Notes: generated by a model not told the origin, from the sequence alone. Numbered from the stretch's first letter, positions 37,900 to 47,710 are shown. The stretch is DNA of 64,000 bases from Legionella feeleii (GCF_001467625.1 NZ_LNYB01000018.1:1-64000); one strand, 5' to 3'. A program made the numbers and translations.

Positions 37900-39228
37900 T
37901 CAACCCACCAATTGGCGCACAATTTTTTCCATTGCTGAAGAGCGCGACCCTTTTACCAACACCGTTGTGTTCGCATCTAATTTAGTGAGCAAATCTTGCG
38001 CCAACTCTTCCTGATTGTTGTAATGTCTGGCTGTCGAACCAAACGCTTTGGCAGTATGTTCACTATGAACACCACAAGTCATCAGCAAATCGATACCTTG
38101 ACGCTGGGCAACATGGCCAATCTCTTCATGATGTTTTTGAGTCCAGGCGCCCAATTCCCCCATATCACCCAAAACGAGAATGCGACGGCCTTGCCGTTTA
38201 GACAACACATCAACGGCGGTCAATACAGAACGCAAATTGGCATTGTAGGTATCATCAATAACCAGGGAGTCGTTCTTGCCGGATAAAAAAGTCATTCGTC
38301 CGGCAACGCCATTAAATTGACTTAATCCTTGAACAATGTCTGTTAAAGAAATGCCCGCAGCATAACAACAGGCAGCGGCAGCCAGGGCATTACGTACCGT
38401 ATGTTCTCCGGGGATTTTTACGGTAAGTGGTGCTTGTCCGCTGGGAAGTACCAAAGTAAAGCTTGCACAACCCTGTTGATTAAAAGAGAGATCCCGTGCA
38501 TAAACATCCACTGGTTTCGTTAAAGAAAACCGTAAAACTTTTTTATCGGTCAGAAGGTCATCCCAAAAATGGGCATAGTCATCATCCGCATTAATAACAG
38601 CCGTGCCGTTAACAGCAAGCCCCTGATAAATTTCCCCTTTAGTACGCGCAACACCATCAATGGAACCAAAGCCCTCAATATGAGCCGGCGCAATGTTATT
38701 GATTAAAGCAACCTGCGGTTTGACCATCGCCACTGTATGAGCAATCTCTCCAGGATGATTTGCCCCAAGCTCAAACACTGCATAGCGGTGCTCAGGTTTT
38801 AATTGCAGTAAGGTCAATGGCACGCCAATGTGATTATTTAGATTACCGGGAGTAGCATGGGCTGGTTTGGGTAAAACAGAGGCAATCATCTCTTTTACTG
38901 TCGTTTTGCCATTACTGCCTGTTAACGCAATGATTGGACAGGTAATCGATTGACGATGATAACTGGCGATTCTCGCTAAAGCCTCCAGGGTATCAGGCAC
39001 TTCCAACTGTGGAACACTTATTTTGGGATTAGCTTGATTACAAAGTACAGCAACTGCACCTTTGGCAACAGCCTCCTCCATAAAATCGTGGCCATCAAAA
39101 CGCTCTCCGCGCAAAGCAACGAATAAATTACCTGGCTTTACCTGACGACTATCAATGCATATACCCGTAAGTGGTGTCTGGTCAGTGGAAGGACTATCAA
39201 ATAGTGCAGCAATAGTATTTAAGTTCAT
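37900..39228 (-). CDS. murF: UDP-N-acetylmuramoyl-tripeptide--D-alanyl-D-alanine ligase
   Basis: Adds D-Ala-D-Ala to complete the pentapeptide. LTGSNGKTTVKEMIASVL is the ATP site (about residue 104), and ELGANHPGEI and DDTYNANLRSV are typical MurF motifs. 442 aa. It heads the mur/fts run in this window, with 153 bases before mraY. The murE, ftsI and ftsL genes that usually precede it are not here. Confidence 0.97.
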   Translation of the reverse strand: MNLNTIAALFDSPSTDQTPLTGICIDSRQVKPGNLFVALRGERFDGHDFMEEAVAKGAVAVLCNQANPKISVPQLEVPDTLEALARIASYHRQSITCPIIALTGSNGKTTVKEMIASVLPKPAHATPGNLNNHIGVPLTLLQLKPEHRYAVFELGANHPGEIAHTVAMVKPQVALINNIAPAHIEGFGSIDGVARTKGEIYQGLAVNGTAVINADDDYAHFWDDLLTDKKVLRFSLTKPVDVYARDLSFNQQGCASFTLVLPSGQAPLTVKIPGEHTVRNALAAAACCYAAGISLTDIVQGLSQFNGVAGRMTFLSGKNDSLVIDDTYNANLRSVLTAVDVLSKRQGRRILVLGDMGELGAWTQKHHEEIGHVAQRQGIDLLMTCGVHSEHTAKAFGSTARHYNNQEELAQDLLTKLDANTTVLVKGSRSSAMEKIVRQLVG

Positions 39229-39392
39229 AGTATTTGTAGGTTGTTAAAAGCTTAGTTTACTGATTATTATTGCAGCCGGCCAGAGTGGATTTAGCTTCCG
39301 TGAAACATTCTGTAAAATCCGAATCAGGCTAGACGTTGGAATTATATCTCTTAATAGATGTATTGTCCTAAAACAAATCCATTAATGAAGGA

Positions 39393-39704
39393 TTACGACA
39401 GTGAATCCAATAATTTCTGTATCGTTTTTTCCTGTCCATCTGCCTCTGTCTTAATGAGGAGTACCTTGAGTCGCGAAGTGGTCCCACGCAAAATAACGAT
39501 CTGTTTTTGTTGCACCCGCAGCAATTTTGCCAAATACTGAATCAGCATCTTGTTGGCTTTGCCATCTTGCGCACTTGCTTGCAAACAAATTTGCAAGCCC
39601 CCTGCTGTATCCAGTTTTACGGCATTTTGCCTGCTACCTGGTTTGACATTGAGCTGCAAGCTAAACTGTCCCGCCTCCCTTTTAAGCCAAGGCGGGTAAT
39701 TCAT
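39393..39704 (-). CDS. YggU family protein (DUF167)
   Basis: Small conserved protein of unknown function, 103 aa. The DUF167 core NVKPGSRQNAVKLD and QDGKANKMLIQYLAKLL (about residues 20-65) and the end LLIKTEADGQEKTIQKLL match the family. It overlaps the end of zipA by 23 bases, so it is translated from the same message. Confidence 0.9.
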   Translation of the reverse strand: MNYPPWLKREAGQFSLQLNVKPGSRQNAVKLDTAGGLQICLQASAQDGKANKMLIQYLAKLLRVQQKQIVILRGTTSRLKVLLIKTEADGQEKTIQKLLDSLS

Positions 39705-40398
39705 AAGGTTCTTTGATATTTAACAAACTCTGATAACGGGCAATACTGGCCTCCGTTAAAGGCTGTCGTTGCTCATCAAGCAAAAAGGTATCCAAACCGT
39801 CACTTAACTGTTTTGCTGTTTCGAGCATAATGGCAAAACGCTCGGCATCAATCGTAGGATTACCAGAAGATTGCATAAACAAACAAAGCCCGCGTACACT
39901 AAAGGCACCAATATTCTGTAAATCAAAAACACCACTGGCAGTGGCAGCCGCCAAACTACACAGTACAGGTCCTTGACCATTGGAATACTGATGACGATGA
40001 AAGAGCTGTCCTTCGCCAAAACGCAATCCGGCAGCAAGAACTGTTTGCAATAATTCATAACCAGCTAATTGGCGATTTTCTTTTGCCAATAAAAACATCA
40101 TCACTGATTTACCGCCCTCATTGCTCGTTGTGGCTGGCTTTTCCTTATCAGTTTTCTCTGGATTGGCTGATTTTGTTTTGATAGCAATATCGTCAAGATC
40201 CTCATGCTCACTTTGCAAGGTACTAATCTTGCGTATCGCAATAATGTCGTCAAACGGTTTATTTTCTGCTACTCCCAATGAAGGATTATAACTGACTGGG
40301 GATAAACTTTGGCGTCTTGCTTTCATCAACCGTCCAATAGCAATCACAACTCCAATGAGTAACAGTACATTAAGGATAAGACTCCAATTTGCCTGCAT
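39682..40398 (-). CDS. zipA: cell division protein ZipA
   Basis: Membrane-anchored protein that stabilises the Z-ring by binding the FtsZ tail. One N-terminal helix (about residues 6-24), a charged linker (about 25-95), and a ZipA C-terminal domain (about 98-235, with MFLLAKENRQLAGYELLQTVLAAG and GVFDLQNIG). 238 aa is shorter than in E. coli because the Pro/Gln linker is short. It follows smc by 40 bases. Confidence 0.92.
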   Translation of the reverse strand: MQANWSLILNVLLLIGVVIAIGRLMKARRQSLSPVSYNPSLGVAENKPFDDIIAIRKISTLQSEHEDLDDIAIKTKSANPEKTDKEKPATTSNEGGKSVMMFLLAKENRQLAGYELLQTVLAAGLRFGEGQLFHRHQYSNGQGPVLCSLAAATASGVFDLQNIGAFSVRGLCLFMQSSGNPTIDAERFAIMLETAKQLSDGLDTFLLDEQRQPLTEASIARYQSLLNIKEPYELPALA

Positions 40399-40438
40399 GT
40401 TTTACTCCTACTCTGTTAAAAGAGCTCCTCCTGGTCTT

Positions 40439-43400
40439 TTAAGACGAAGATTCACTCATAGACAAGGCCTGCTCCACATCAACCGCAACTATACGTGAAA
40501 CACCAGGTTCCCGCATAGTCACCCCAATCAAATGCTCTGCCAATTCCATGGTTACTTTATTGTGAGTAATAAAGAGGAATTGAACGAATTGTGACATTTC
40601 TTTTACTAAATCACAAAATCTACCGACATTTACATCGTCCAACGGTGCATCTACCTCATCCAGCATACAAAAGGGTGAGGGATTCAAACGGAAAATTGCA
40701 AAAACCAAAGCAACCGCCGTCATTGCCTTTTCCCCTCCGGACAATAAATGAATAGTACTATTACGTTTGCCAGGAGGTTGTGCCATTACTAAGATACCCG
40801 CTTCCAACAGATTATCACAAGTCAATTCCAACATGGCACGTCCACCGCCAAAAAGACGAGGAAAAAGAGCTTGAAATGAGGTATTTACTTCATCAAATGT
40901 GACTTTCAGCCTCTGTTGGGTTTCTTTATCCATTTTTTCAATCGCAGCATCAAGTGTTGCCAATGCCTCCATCAAATCCTGATATTGCCCATCCAAATGC
41001 TGTTTGCGTTGCAATTCACTATCATATTCTTCGATCGCAGCCAGATTAATTGCGCCTAACCGCTGGATTTTTTCGATAATATCTTGCAAAGCCTGCTCAC
41101 GCATTTGCTGGGTAACACCCTCTGGAATGGCTGCAAGCAATAATTCGACTTGCCCCTCAAGCTCTGCCAAAGCATCCATGATTCCACTGGCACGAACAGC
41201 CAAAGCCTGCTCTTGCATTTGCTCTTGTTGAATTTTTTCCTGAATTGCCTTGGATAGTTTTTCTTCACTTCTAACCAATGCTTCGCTGGCCTCTAGCTCT
41301 TGCGTCAGGTTACTCAAATTCTCACGCCGCGTACCTAACGCTATTTCCAGCTCCTCATGCTGTTTAATTTTCTCACTGAGAGTCGTATTTAATGTTAGAT
41401 CAGGGTTATCTAACTCAAGTAGCCGGTTTGCCAATAATTCCAATCGCTCATTCAAAATCTCTAACCGTGCTTCTTCGCGTTGGATATTCTCATTGAGTTG
41501 CTTAATTTTTAAAATTTCGCGTTCAGCCTGCAGCTGGCTAGCCTGTAACACGGAATTTCCTTCGTCCACTGCTTGCTTACTGGTTAACAGAGTAGATTCC
41601 CAAACTGCCTTTTCACTAGTTAACAAGCCCTGTTGCTGCTCGTATTGTTTACTGGTTTCAATACTGGCCTGTAATAATTGCGCAGCACTGTCTTGTTGGC
41701 CGGCTAGTTCTTCTAACTCCAAACCAAGCGCTTCACCCTCGGTTGTTAAAACATCCCTTCGTGTTTGGGCTTGTTCTAAAGCCCGCTCTTTATGACGGAG
41801 TTGGGCTTCACAATCTCTTAATGACTCACGGCTTAGCGATAGTGTTTGTCGGGTAGTCTCAAGCTGATACTCATTTTCTTTGATCTGCGTATGAACTTGA
41901 TCTCGATTCGCCTTTAACGTATCCAAGTGGGTTTGCGCAGTTAAAAGATCCTTGTTAATAACAGTCAACTTTTCCTGGCGCAGCAATAATCCTTCTTCAT
42001 CGACTGAAGAATCAGCTACTTTGGCCCAGCCTTTACCCAGCCAATATCCATCCAGAGTCACTATCGACTCGTCTTCTTGCAGTGTTGGCAGGCAGCTCAG
42101 TGCTTCTTCCAAGTCAGATACGGTATAAATTTTATCGAGTTGATGAATCCAGTTAGGGTGTATCCCTTGAATCTTATCGGATAAGCGCGGGTATGCCCCC
42201 GCTTTTTCGCAGCGTTGCGCCGGACTAACAAATAAAGAGGAGGTCCCTTGTAAATGCTTCATTTCAGGCCACAACGTGTCGAGTGAATCAAGTACAATGG
42301 CGTGTAATCCATCCCCCATAACCCATTCACAAATCGCTTGCCAATCCTTATCAACCACCATTGATTCCACAAGGCGAGGTTTGTTATCCCACTGTGCAGT
42401 AGCTGGATCAAGGCCTTTATGTTCTCGTCTCAAAGCAGACTGTTGCGCTGCAAGCAAGGCTGCCTGTTGCGTATTTAACCGATGAACGTCATCCTGGGCC
42501 TGATGAAGTGCTTGTTCAATAGCCATTAATTGTTGGCGCAAAGTAGAATTGGCAGCAGTGACTTGTTGATGCTGCTTGTCGTCTAACTCCAATTGCGCTT
42601 GCAACCTGGTTAAATCATCCTGTTGAATTTTTAATTCAGCAACAAAATCGTCTGTTGCTAATAACAGCTGTTCATCTTGAATCTTTTGTAACTGTAATAA
42701 AATCTGTTGTCGGCGCTGGTTAAGATGCTGCAGGCGAACCTCTTGTACTTGAATTTCGCCACGAACCTTGCTCAACGCCACTTGTACCTCTTGGGTTTCT
42801 GCAAGCCAATGCGTATATTGCTGTTGCTTTTCTTGAAAAACCTGCTGTTTAACTGCTAACTCCATCCGCACGCTTTGCAGTTTTTCTTGCAATTCTTGCA
42901 ACGATTCTTCACAGGTACTTTGTATATGTTGATCTTGCTGTAACTGGCTGGTTGCCATTTGCCAATCAATCTGCAACTGTTGTTGATCGGCCTTTAAACG
43001 TTGTTTTTCCCGTTGCTGTTGTTGAATCGTTTCTTCCAGACGGGCAATCTCTGTCGCTAATTGATAAAAATTCGTTTGCACCTGTTGAAAAGCGTCATTG
43101 TCATCTTGCAGTTTTTCCCGCAGCACAACACTTTGTTTATAAGCTTCTGTGGCTTTGGCCTGATGCTGCTCATAATCCAGCGACAAGCGTTTTAATTCAT
43201 TTTGCCTGGCTGTTTGTTCTGCGGTTAATGCCTGCCATTTCAAGGCCAGGATTTCCGATTTACACAGCCGTTCCTCTATCTTCAGTGCTTTATAACGTTC
43301 GGCAGCTTTTGCCTGACGCTCAAGACGTTGTAACTGTTTGTCCAGTTCATCGCGAATATCAGCCACACGTGCCAAATTCTCTCGTGTATGGGTGATACGT

Positions 43401-43945
43401 AACACAGTTTCCCGACGCCGCTCTTTATACTTGGACACCCCGGCAGCTTCTTCCAGATAAGCCCGCAACTCTTCAGGACGAGCTTCAACCAGGCGGGAAA
43501 TAGTGCCTTGCCCAATGATTGAATAGCCACGAGCACCAGCGCCAGTCCCCAGAAAAATATCCGTAATATCTCGGCGACGACAACGACTGCCATTAAGGTA
43601 ATAAAGCGATTCACCGTCGCGAGTAACCAGGCGTTTAACGGCAATTTCCTGGTACGAAGCATACTGGCCGCCAAGCCGCCCCATGCTGTTGTCAAAAACC
43701 AGTTCGACTGAGGCTTGCCCTACGGCTTTACGTTGTGAAGAACCATTAAAAATGACATCCGTCATCGATTCGCCACGCAGATTTTTTGCTGAGCTTTCGC
43801 CCATCACCCAACGGACGGCATCGATAATATTAGATTTTCCGCAGCCGTTAGGCCCTACAACAGCAACTAATTGACTGGGAAAAGGCACAACGGTTGGTTC
43901 CACAAAGGACTTAAACCCTGCCAGTTTTAACTGTTTCAGATGCAT
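40439..43945 (-). CDS. smc: chromosome segregation protein SMC
   Basis: Condensin ATPase, 1168 aa. Walker A GPNGCGKSNIIDAVRWVMGE (about residues 31-50), long coiled coils, a hinge at about 500-640, signature LLSGGEKAMTAVAL (about 1075) and Walker B CMLDEVDAPLDD (about 1100). The coiled coils are very Gln-rich. Gammaproteobacteria with SMC rather than MukB include Legionella. It precedes zipA on the same strand. ScpA/ScpB are not in the window; ParB is at 4680-5474. Confidence 0.98.
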   Translation of the reverse strand: MHLKQLKLAGFKSFVEPTVVPFPSQLVAVVGPNGCGKSNIIDAVRWVMGESSAKNLRGESMTDVIFNGSSQRKAVGQASVELVFDNSMGRLGGQYASYQEIAVKRLVTRDGESLYYLNGSRCRRRDITDIFLGTGAGARGYSIIGQGTISRLVEARPEELRAYLEEAAGVSKYKERRRETVLRITHTRENLARVADIRDELDKQLQRLERQAKAAERYKALKIEERLCKSEILALKWQALTAEQTARQNELKRLSLDYEQHQAKATEAYKQSVVLREKLQDDNDAFQQVQTNFYQLATEIARLEETIQQQQREKQRLKADQQQLQIDWQMATSQLQQDQHIQSTCEESLQELQEKLQSVRMELAVKQQVFQEKQQQYTHWLAETQEVQVALSKVRGEIQVQEVRLQHLNQRRQQILLQLQKIQDEQLLLATDDFVAELKIQQDDLTRLQAQLELDDKQHQQVTAANSTLRQQLMAIEQALHQAQDDVHRLNTQQAALLAAQQSALRREHKGLDPATAQWDNKPRLVESMVVDKDWQAICEWVMGDGLHAIVLDSLDTLWPEMKHLQGTSSLFVSPAQRCEKAGAYPRLSDKIQGIHPNWIHQLDKIYTVSDLEEALSCLPTLQEDESIVTLDGYWLGKGWAKVADSSVDEEGLLLRQEKLTVINKDLLTAQTHLDTLKANRDQVHTQIKENEYQLETTRQTLSLSRESLRDCEAQLRHKERALEQAQTRRDVLTTEGEALGLELEELAGQQDSAAQLLQASIETSKQYEQQQGLLTSEKAVWESTLLTSKQAVDEGNSVLQASQLQAEREILKIKQLNENIQREEARLEILNERLELLANRLLELDNPDLTLNTTLSEKIKQHEELEIALGTRRENLSNLTQELEASEALVRSEEKLSKAIQEKIQQEQMQEQALAVRASGIMDALAELEGQVELLLAAIPEGVTQQMREQALQDIIEKIQRLGAINLAAIEEYDSELQRKQHLDGQYQDLMEALATLDAAIEKMDKETQQRLKVTFDEVNTSFQALFPRLFGGGRAMLELTCDNLLEAGILVMAQPPGKRNSTIHLLSGGEKAMTAVALVFAIFRLNPSPFCMLDEVDAPLDDVNVGRFCDLVKEMSQFVQFLFITHNKVTMELAEHLIGVTMREPGVSRIVAVDVEQALSMSESSS

Positions 43946-44110
43946 TCAAAACAAAAAAAAAGAAAATTGCCGGGATTGTAACTCAGAAACAACAGAAAGG
44001 AGAAGTGTACGCCCTCGATGTATCTCACTCCTGCTATAGCAAAAATCTGCCCATTCGCGGTGAAAATTTCCTAAAATTACAACGAAAAGCAATTCTTTTT
44101 CACAGAGAAT

Positions 44111-44133
44111 CATCTATAGTTTATCTATAGATG
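44111..44133. promoter_or_regulatory. 9-bp dyad upstream of phaC
   Basis: CATCTATAG (44111-44119), five-base spacer, CTATAGATG (44125-44133), perfect inverted repeat 70 bases before the phaC start. It may be an operator. It lies in the 257-base region divergent from smc. Confidence 0.5.
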
Positions 44134-44202
44134 CCCTACATGCTAAATTAATCTAAAACATGTGAAAATAGAAGCGCTTAGCCATTGCTATCAGGAGCTC
44201 GG

Positions 44203-45975
44203 ATGACCCAGGACGCAGAACTTCATGACATTATGCAAACCATTGCTGCAAAAAGCCTGAATCTATTGGAAGGCTTTAAAAAGCAACCTGAGCAAATGCC
44301 AGGTCTTATCAAGCAATTTATGGATTTAACCAGTGATTACCAGGCGTTGGTCATTACTTTGTTAAAAAATCCTGAGCAAGTATGGCAGATGCAAATTGCT
44401 TACTGGCAAGATGCTATAGGCTTGGCACAAGACCAATTCAATCATTGGCTAGAAGGTAAACCCATGCCAATTAATGATCGCCGCTTTAGTGGCGATGAAT
44501 GGCTCAATAATCCTTTCTTCAATTTACTCAGCCAACACTATCTGCTGGCCAGTGAACATATGAACTCGTTGCTTGAGCATCTTAACTATGGCGATAAACA
44601 GCTCGCCAGAAGAGTTCAATTTTTTACCAGACAATACCTGGATGCTTTATCCCCGGCTAATTTCCTGCACACTAACCCGCAATTAATGGCTGAAACTCTA
44701 CAAAGTCACGGTAAAAATTTATTACGCGGCCTGCAAAACCTATTGACCGATATGGAAGCGGGTTCGTCACGGTTATTGATTAAAATGACCGATACCGATG
44801 CATTTAAAATAGGTGTTAATATTGCGACAACCCCCGGTAAAGTCGTTTATCGCAATGACATGATGGAATTGATCCAGTACACGGCCAAAACCGATAAAGT
44901 CCAGGCTGTACCACTACTTTTAGTCCCACCGTGGATTAATAAATACTATATTTTGGATCTAAGTAAGCACAATTCATTGATCGGTTGGCTAGTCGAACAA
45001 GGCATTACTGTCTTTGTTATTTCCTGGGTTAATCCCGATGCGAGCTATGCTCAAAAGGGTATCTATGACTATCTCAAAGATGGTCCTATGACGGCTATTG
45101 AAATCATCCAGGAACAATTGCAGGTAAAGCAAGTGAACATACTTGGCTTTTGCATTGGGGGAACCTTAAATGCCTGCATGTTAGCCTATCTTAAAGCACA
45201 TGGTGAAGACTCGGTCCGCAGCGCTACTTTCCTGGCATCAATGATTGATTTTAGTGATCCCGGTGATATCTCCGTTTTTATTGATGAACAGCAAATTGTC
45301 CGTATTGAAGAAGAAATGCACTCCAAAGGGTTTCTCGACGGGCGCTTTATGGCCAGCACGTTTAACTCTCTACGTGCAAATGACCTTGTATGGTCGTTTT
45401 TTATAAAAAATTATCTCCAGGGTAAAAATCCTGTTCCCTTTGATATTTTATATTGGAATGCGGATGCGACTAATATGCCGGCCAAAATGCACTCACAATA
45501 TTTACGCTGGATGTACCTCCATAATGATCTGGTAAAACCGGGGAAAATACATCTTAATCATACTCCATTAGATGTAACTAAAATTGATGTACCTACTTTT
45601 TTCCTCTCCACACACAAAGATCATATCGCCCCCTGGCAAACCACCTATAAAGGCTTTCAACTCATGCGTGGAAAAAAACGTTTCTTGCTAGGCGGCTCAG
45701 GCCACATAGCCGGTATCATTAATCCGCCAAGCAGTGAAAAATATGGTTTCTATCGCAATAACAGCACAACACAAACAGCAGAAGAATGGTTAGCCAATGC
45801 GACGCATAAACCAGGTTCCTGGTGGCCAGAGTGGCTAGAGTGGTTGAGGAAGGAGTCTGGCCCCCTGGTTTCCCCGCCAAAGTTTACCGACTTGCCCTTC
45901 AAGGGCTTGGTGGATGCACCCGGAACTTATGTTTACAAGACTTATAAATTAGAACCTGCTAAAGAGCAAAATTAA
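44203..45975 (+). CDS. phaC: class I poly(3-hydroxyalkanoate) synthase
   Basis: Polymerises 3-hydroxybutyryl-CoA into PHB on the granule surface. The ATG at 44203 follows AGGAGCTC; an upstream frame to 44185 is not needed. The lipase-like box GFCIGG puts the catalytic Cys at residue 317; Asp is in THKDHIAPW (473) and His in GGSGHIAGI (501). 590 aa and these positions match class I enzymes such as that of Cupriavidus necator. It faces the phasin-phaR-phaB-phaB run, with a terminator between. No phaA thiolase is nearby. Confidence 0.97.
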   Translation: MTQDAELHDIMQTIAAKSLNLLEGFKKQPEQMPGLIKQFMDLTSDYQALVITLLKNPEQVWQMQIAYWQDAIGLAQDQFNHWLEGKPMPINDRRFSGDEWLNNPFFNLLSQHYLLASEHMNSLLEHLNYGDKQLARRVQFFTRQYLDALSPANFLHTNPQLMAETLQSHGKNLLRGLQNLLTDMEAGSSRLLIKMTDTDAFKIGVNIATTPGKVVYRNDMMELIQYTAKTDKVQAVPLLLVPPWINKYYILDLSKHNSLIGWLVEQGITVFVISWVNPDASYAQKGIYDYLKDGPMTAIEIIQEQLQVKQVNILGFCIGGTLNACMLAYLKAHGEDSVRSATFLASMIDFSDPGDISVFIDEQQIVRIEEEMHSKGFLDGRFMASTFNSLRANDLVWSFFIKNYLQGKNPVPFDILYWNADATNMPAKMHSQYLRWMYLHNDLVKPGKIHLNHTPLDVTKIDVPTFFLSTHKDHIAPWQTTYKGFQLMRGKKRFLLGGSGHIAGIINPPSSEKYGFYRNNSTTQTAEEWLANATHKPGSWWPEWLEWLRKESGPLVSPPKFTDLPFKGLVDAPGTYVYKTYKLEPAKEQN

Positions 45976-46019
45976 GGATTGTTTGCATAGACTTCTTTCG
46001 AACCTGATGAATCAAAAAA

Positions 46020-46047
46020 AAGAGATTACTGTATGAAGTAATCTCTT
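46020..46047. terminator. terminator between phaC and the phasin gene
   Basis: AAGAGATTACT (46020-46030) pairs with AGTAATCTCTT (46037-46047) around GTATGA. The minus strand is followed by a long T run, so it mainly serves the phasin transcript; it can also slow phaC transcription. Confidence 0.85.
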
Positions 46048-46073
46048 AAAAATTTGAAGCGATAAAAAGGGAT

Positions 46074-46364
46074 TTATTTCTTTTCCCCAGCTTTATTTTT
46101 TACTTCCTGAACCAGAGAAAGCATTGCTTTTTCAAAAATTTGAAATGACTTTTGCATGTAATCCAATGCCTTATGGCCATTTTCAACTGCCAAATTGATT
46201 TGCTTTTCCAATAACTCTTCTGGTTTCTTGAGGTTTGCCAGTTCCTCTGGTTTTAAATAAGTTAATCCTTGTAAGGTTTTAACATTAAGCTCAGCGATTG
46301 CTTGAAAAGGTTCTTGTGCCTTTTTAGCCATTTCACTCCATTTTTCAAAAGAAGCTTGATTCAT
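46074..46364 (-). CDS. phasin family protein
   Basis: Small amphipathic helical protein coating PHB granules, 96 aa. The start at 46364 (MNQASFEKWSEMAKKAQEPF) has GGAG seven bases upstream. The phasin pattern is visible: LNVKTLQGLTYLKPEEL, then GHKALDYMQKSFQIFEKAM. Phasin domains are usually about 100 residues, so this is nearly minimal. Flanked upstream by two TGCA-S-TGCA motifs that may bind PhaR, the repressor encoded next to it. Confidence 0.88.
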   Translation of the reverse strand: MNQASFEKWSEMAKKAQEPFQAIAELNVKTLQGLTYLKPEELANLKKPEELLEKQINLAVENGHKALDYMQKSFQIFEKAMLSLVQEVKNKAGEKK

Positions 46365-46381
46365 GATTTTCTCCATTATGT

Positions 46382-46390
46382 TGCACTGCA
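46382..46390. promoter_or_regulatory. TGC-rich motif 1, possible PhaR site
   Basis: TGCACTGCA in the phasin 5' leader, 18 bases before the start. PhaR proteins are known to bind TGC-rich sequences near phasin promoters; a sister motif lies at 46447-46455. Confidence 0.4.
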
Positions 46391-46446
46391 CAATATTAGA
46401 TTAGTACTTATGAAATATGATTGTCAAGAGATTTTCCTCTTTTTTT

Positions 46447-46455
46447 TGCAGTGCA
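46447..46455. promoter_or_regulatory. TGC-rich motif 2, possible PhaR site
   Basis: TGCAGTGCA, the reverse complement of motif 1, 65 bases further upstream between phasin and phaR. The two could bracket the phasin promoter. Confidence 0.4.
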
Positions 46456-46468
46456 GCATAAATTCCTT

Positions 46469-46882
46469 CTATGGCTTGAAAAATCCTTGCCATTGTTTAA
46501 ATAATTGCTGCATCTGCTGTGACACAGCATCCGTCGATTGCTGATAGTCTTTGAGGTAGGGATTCGTTTGCAGGGATTTTTCCAGACTAGAAAACATCTG
46601 TTCTAACATCCCTCTAAACGCTTGATTCATTGGGTGGTGGGCTAACACAATCAGTTGCCGTAACATATCGACTGAAAGAAATTGACTGGAACCACTTTCC
46701 ATCTCCACAAAAATCTGTAGAAGAGTAATATTAGTTATATCTTTGCCATTCGTTGAATCTTCGACTCGAAAGGGAATACCATCCACAACATAACGTTGTA
46801 ATTCTTCAACGGTAATATATTGGCTTTTCTCTGTGTCATAAAGCCTGCGATTCTTATATTTTTTAATCAATCTCATTGCCAT
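46469..46882 (-). CDS. phaR: PHB synthesis regulator PhaR
   Basis: Transcriptional repressor that also senses PHB granules. The start at 46882 (MAMRLIKKYKNRRLYDTEKS) gives the characteristic PhaR N-terminal DNA-binding domain (residues about 3-62) with SQYITVEELQRYVVDG. The PHB-binding region (about 65-105) follows, then a Gln-rich tail. 137 aa, short compared with the 180-aa C. necator protein. Lies between the phasin and phaB genes on the same strand. Confidence 0.93.
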   Translation of the reverse strand: MAMRLIKKYKNRRLYDTEKSQYITVEELQRYVVDGIPFRVEDSTNGKDITNITLLQIFVEMESGSSQFLSVDMLRQLIVLAHHPMNQAFRGMLEQMFSSLEKSLQTNPYLKDYQQSTDAVSQQMQQLFKQWQGFFKP

Positions 46883-46903
46883 TTTACTCTCTTTACCGAC
46901 TTC

Positions 46904-46930
46904 AAGCTTACAGATCAAGCCTGTAAGCTT
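46904..46930 (-). other. intercistronic hairpin between phaB and phaR
   Basis: AAGCTTACAG (46904-46913) and CTGTAAGCTT (46921-46930) form a perfect 10-bp stem with a seven-base loop, immediately after the phaB stop and before the phaR ribosome site. There is no T-tract; it may set message stability or processing. Confidence 0.5.
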
Positions 46931-46935
46931 AGGTT

Positions 46936-47682
46936 TTAATACATATGCAAGCCGCCATTAACACTTAAGTTGGCACCGGTGATATAACGACTTTTATCAC
47001 TGATTAGAAACTCTACAACCCACGCAATTTCCTCAGGCTCCGCTAACCGTTTAGCAGGAATCAGAGCAATGATTGATTCCAGAATATCGGGCCTGATACC
47101 TTTCATCAATCGCGTATTCACATATCCAGGTGATAAGCTATTAACCGTAATATTTTTTGCCATTAACTCCTGCGCCAAGCTTTTGGTAAAGCCATAAACC
47201 CCTGCCTTGGATGCTGCATAATTTGCTTGCGAGAACTGGCCTTTTTGAGCGTTGACAGAGGAAACATTAACAATTCGTCCACTTTCCTGCTCACGCATAT
47301 ATTCAACCACATGCCGGGTTACATTAAACATACCATCCAGGTTTACAGTCAGCACTTCATCCCATTGCTGTTTCGTCATTTTATTAAAAACAGCGTCGCG
47401 TGTAATGCCGGCATTGTTAATCAATACATCCACACGGCCAAATTCTTTGACAATATCATCAACCACTACTTTACATTGATCAAAATCAGTGACATCCATA
47501 TGTCTGTAGAAAGCGTTTTGATAACCTTCCTCATGAAGCTCAGCCTGCCATAAATAACCTTTATTCTCAGGAAGGACATCTAAGGCAATTATTTTCCCAT
47601 AGAGCGAGTTTAAGTGTTTGGCAATGGCAGTTCCAATATCACCTGTGCCGCCAGTAACTAATACAACCTTTTCTTTTTGCAT
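46936..47682 (-). CDS. phaB: acetoacetyl-CoA reductase (copy 2)
   Basis: NADPH-dependent short-chain reductase producing (R)-3-hydroxybutyryl-CoA. The ATG at 47682 (MQKEKVVLVTGGTGDIG) opens at the Rossmann loop; the longer frame into the preceding gene is spurious. INNAGITRDAVFNKM, NVSSVNAQKGQFSQANYAASK (split Ser and Tyr-Lys active site) and NITVNSLSPGYVNT match PhaB. 248 aa. A close paralogue lies directly upstream (47711-48451). Confidence 0.92.
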   Translation of the reverse strand: MQKEKVVLVTGGTGDIGTAIAKHLNSLYGKIIALDVLPENKGYLWQAELHEEGYQNAFYRHMDVTDFDQCKVVVDDIVKEFGRVDVLINNAGITRDAVFNKMTKQQWDEVLTVNLDGMFNVTRHVVEYMREQESGRIVNVSSVNAQKGQFSQANYAASKAGVYGFTKSLAQELMAKNITVNSLSPGYVNTRLMKGIRPDILESIIALIPAKRLAEPEEIAWVVEFLISDKSRYITGANLSVNGGLHMY

Positions 47683-47710
47683 AGGATTACCTTGGTTGAC
47701 GAGCACGAGG

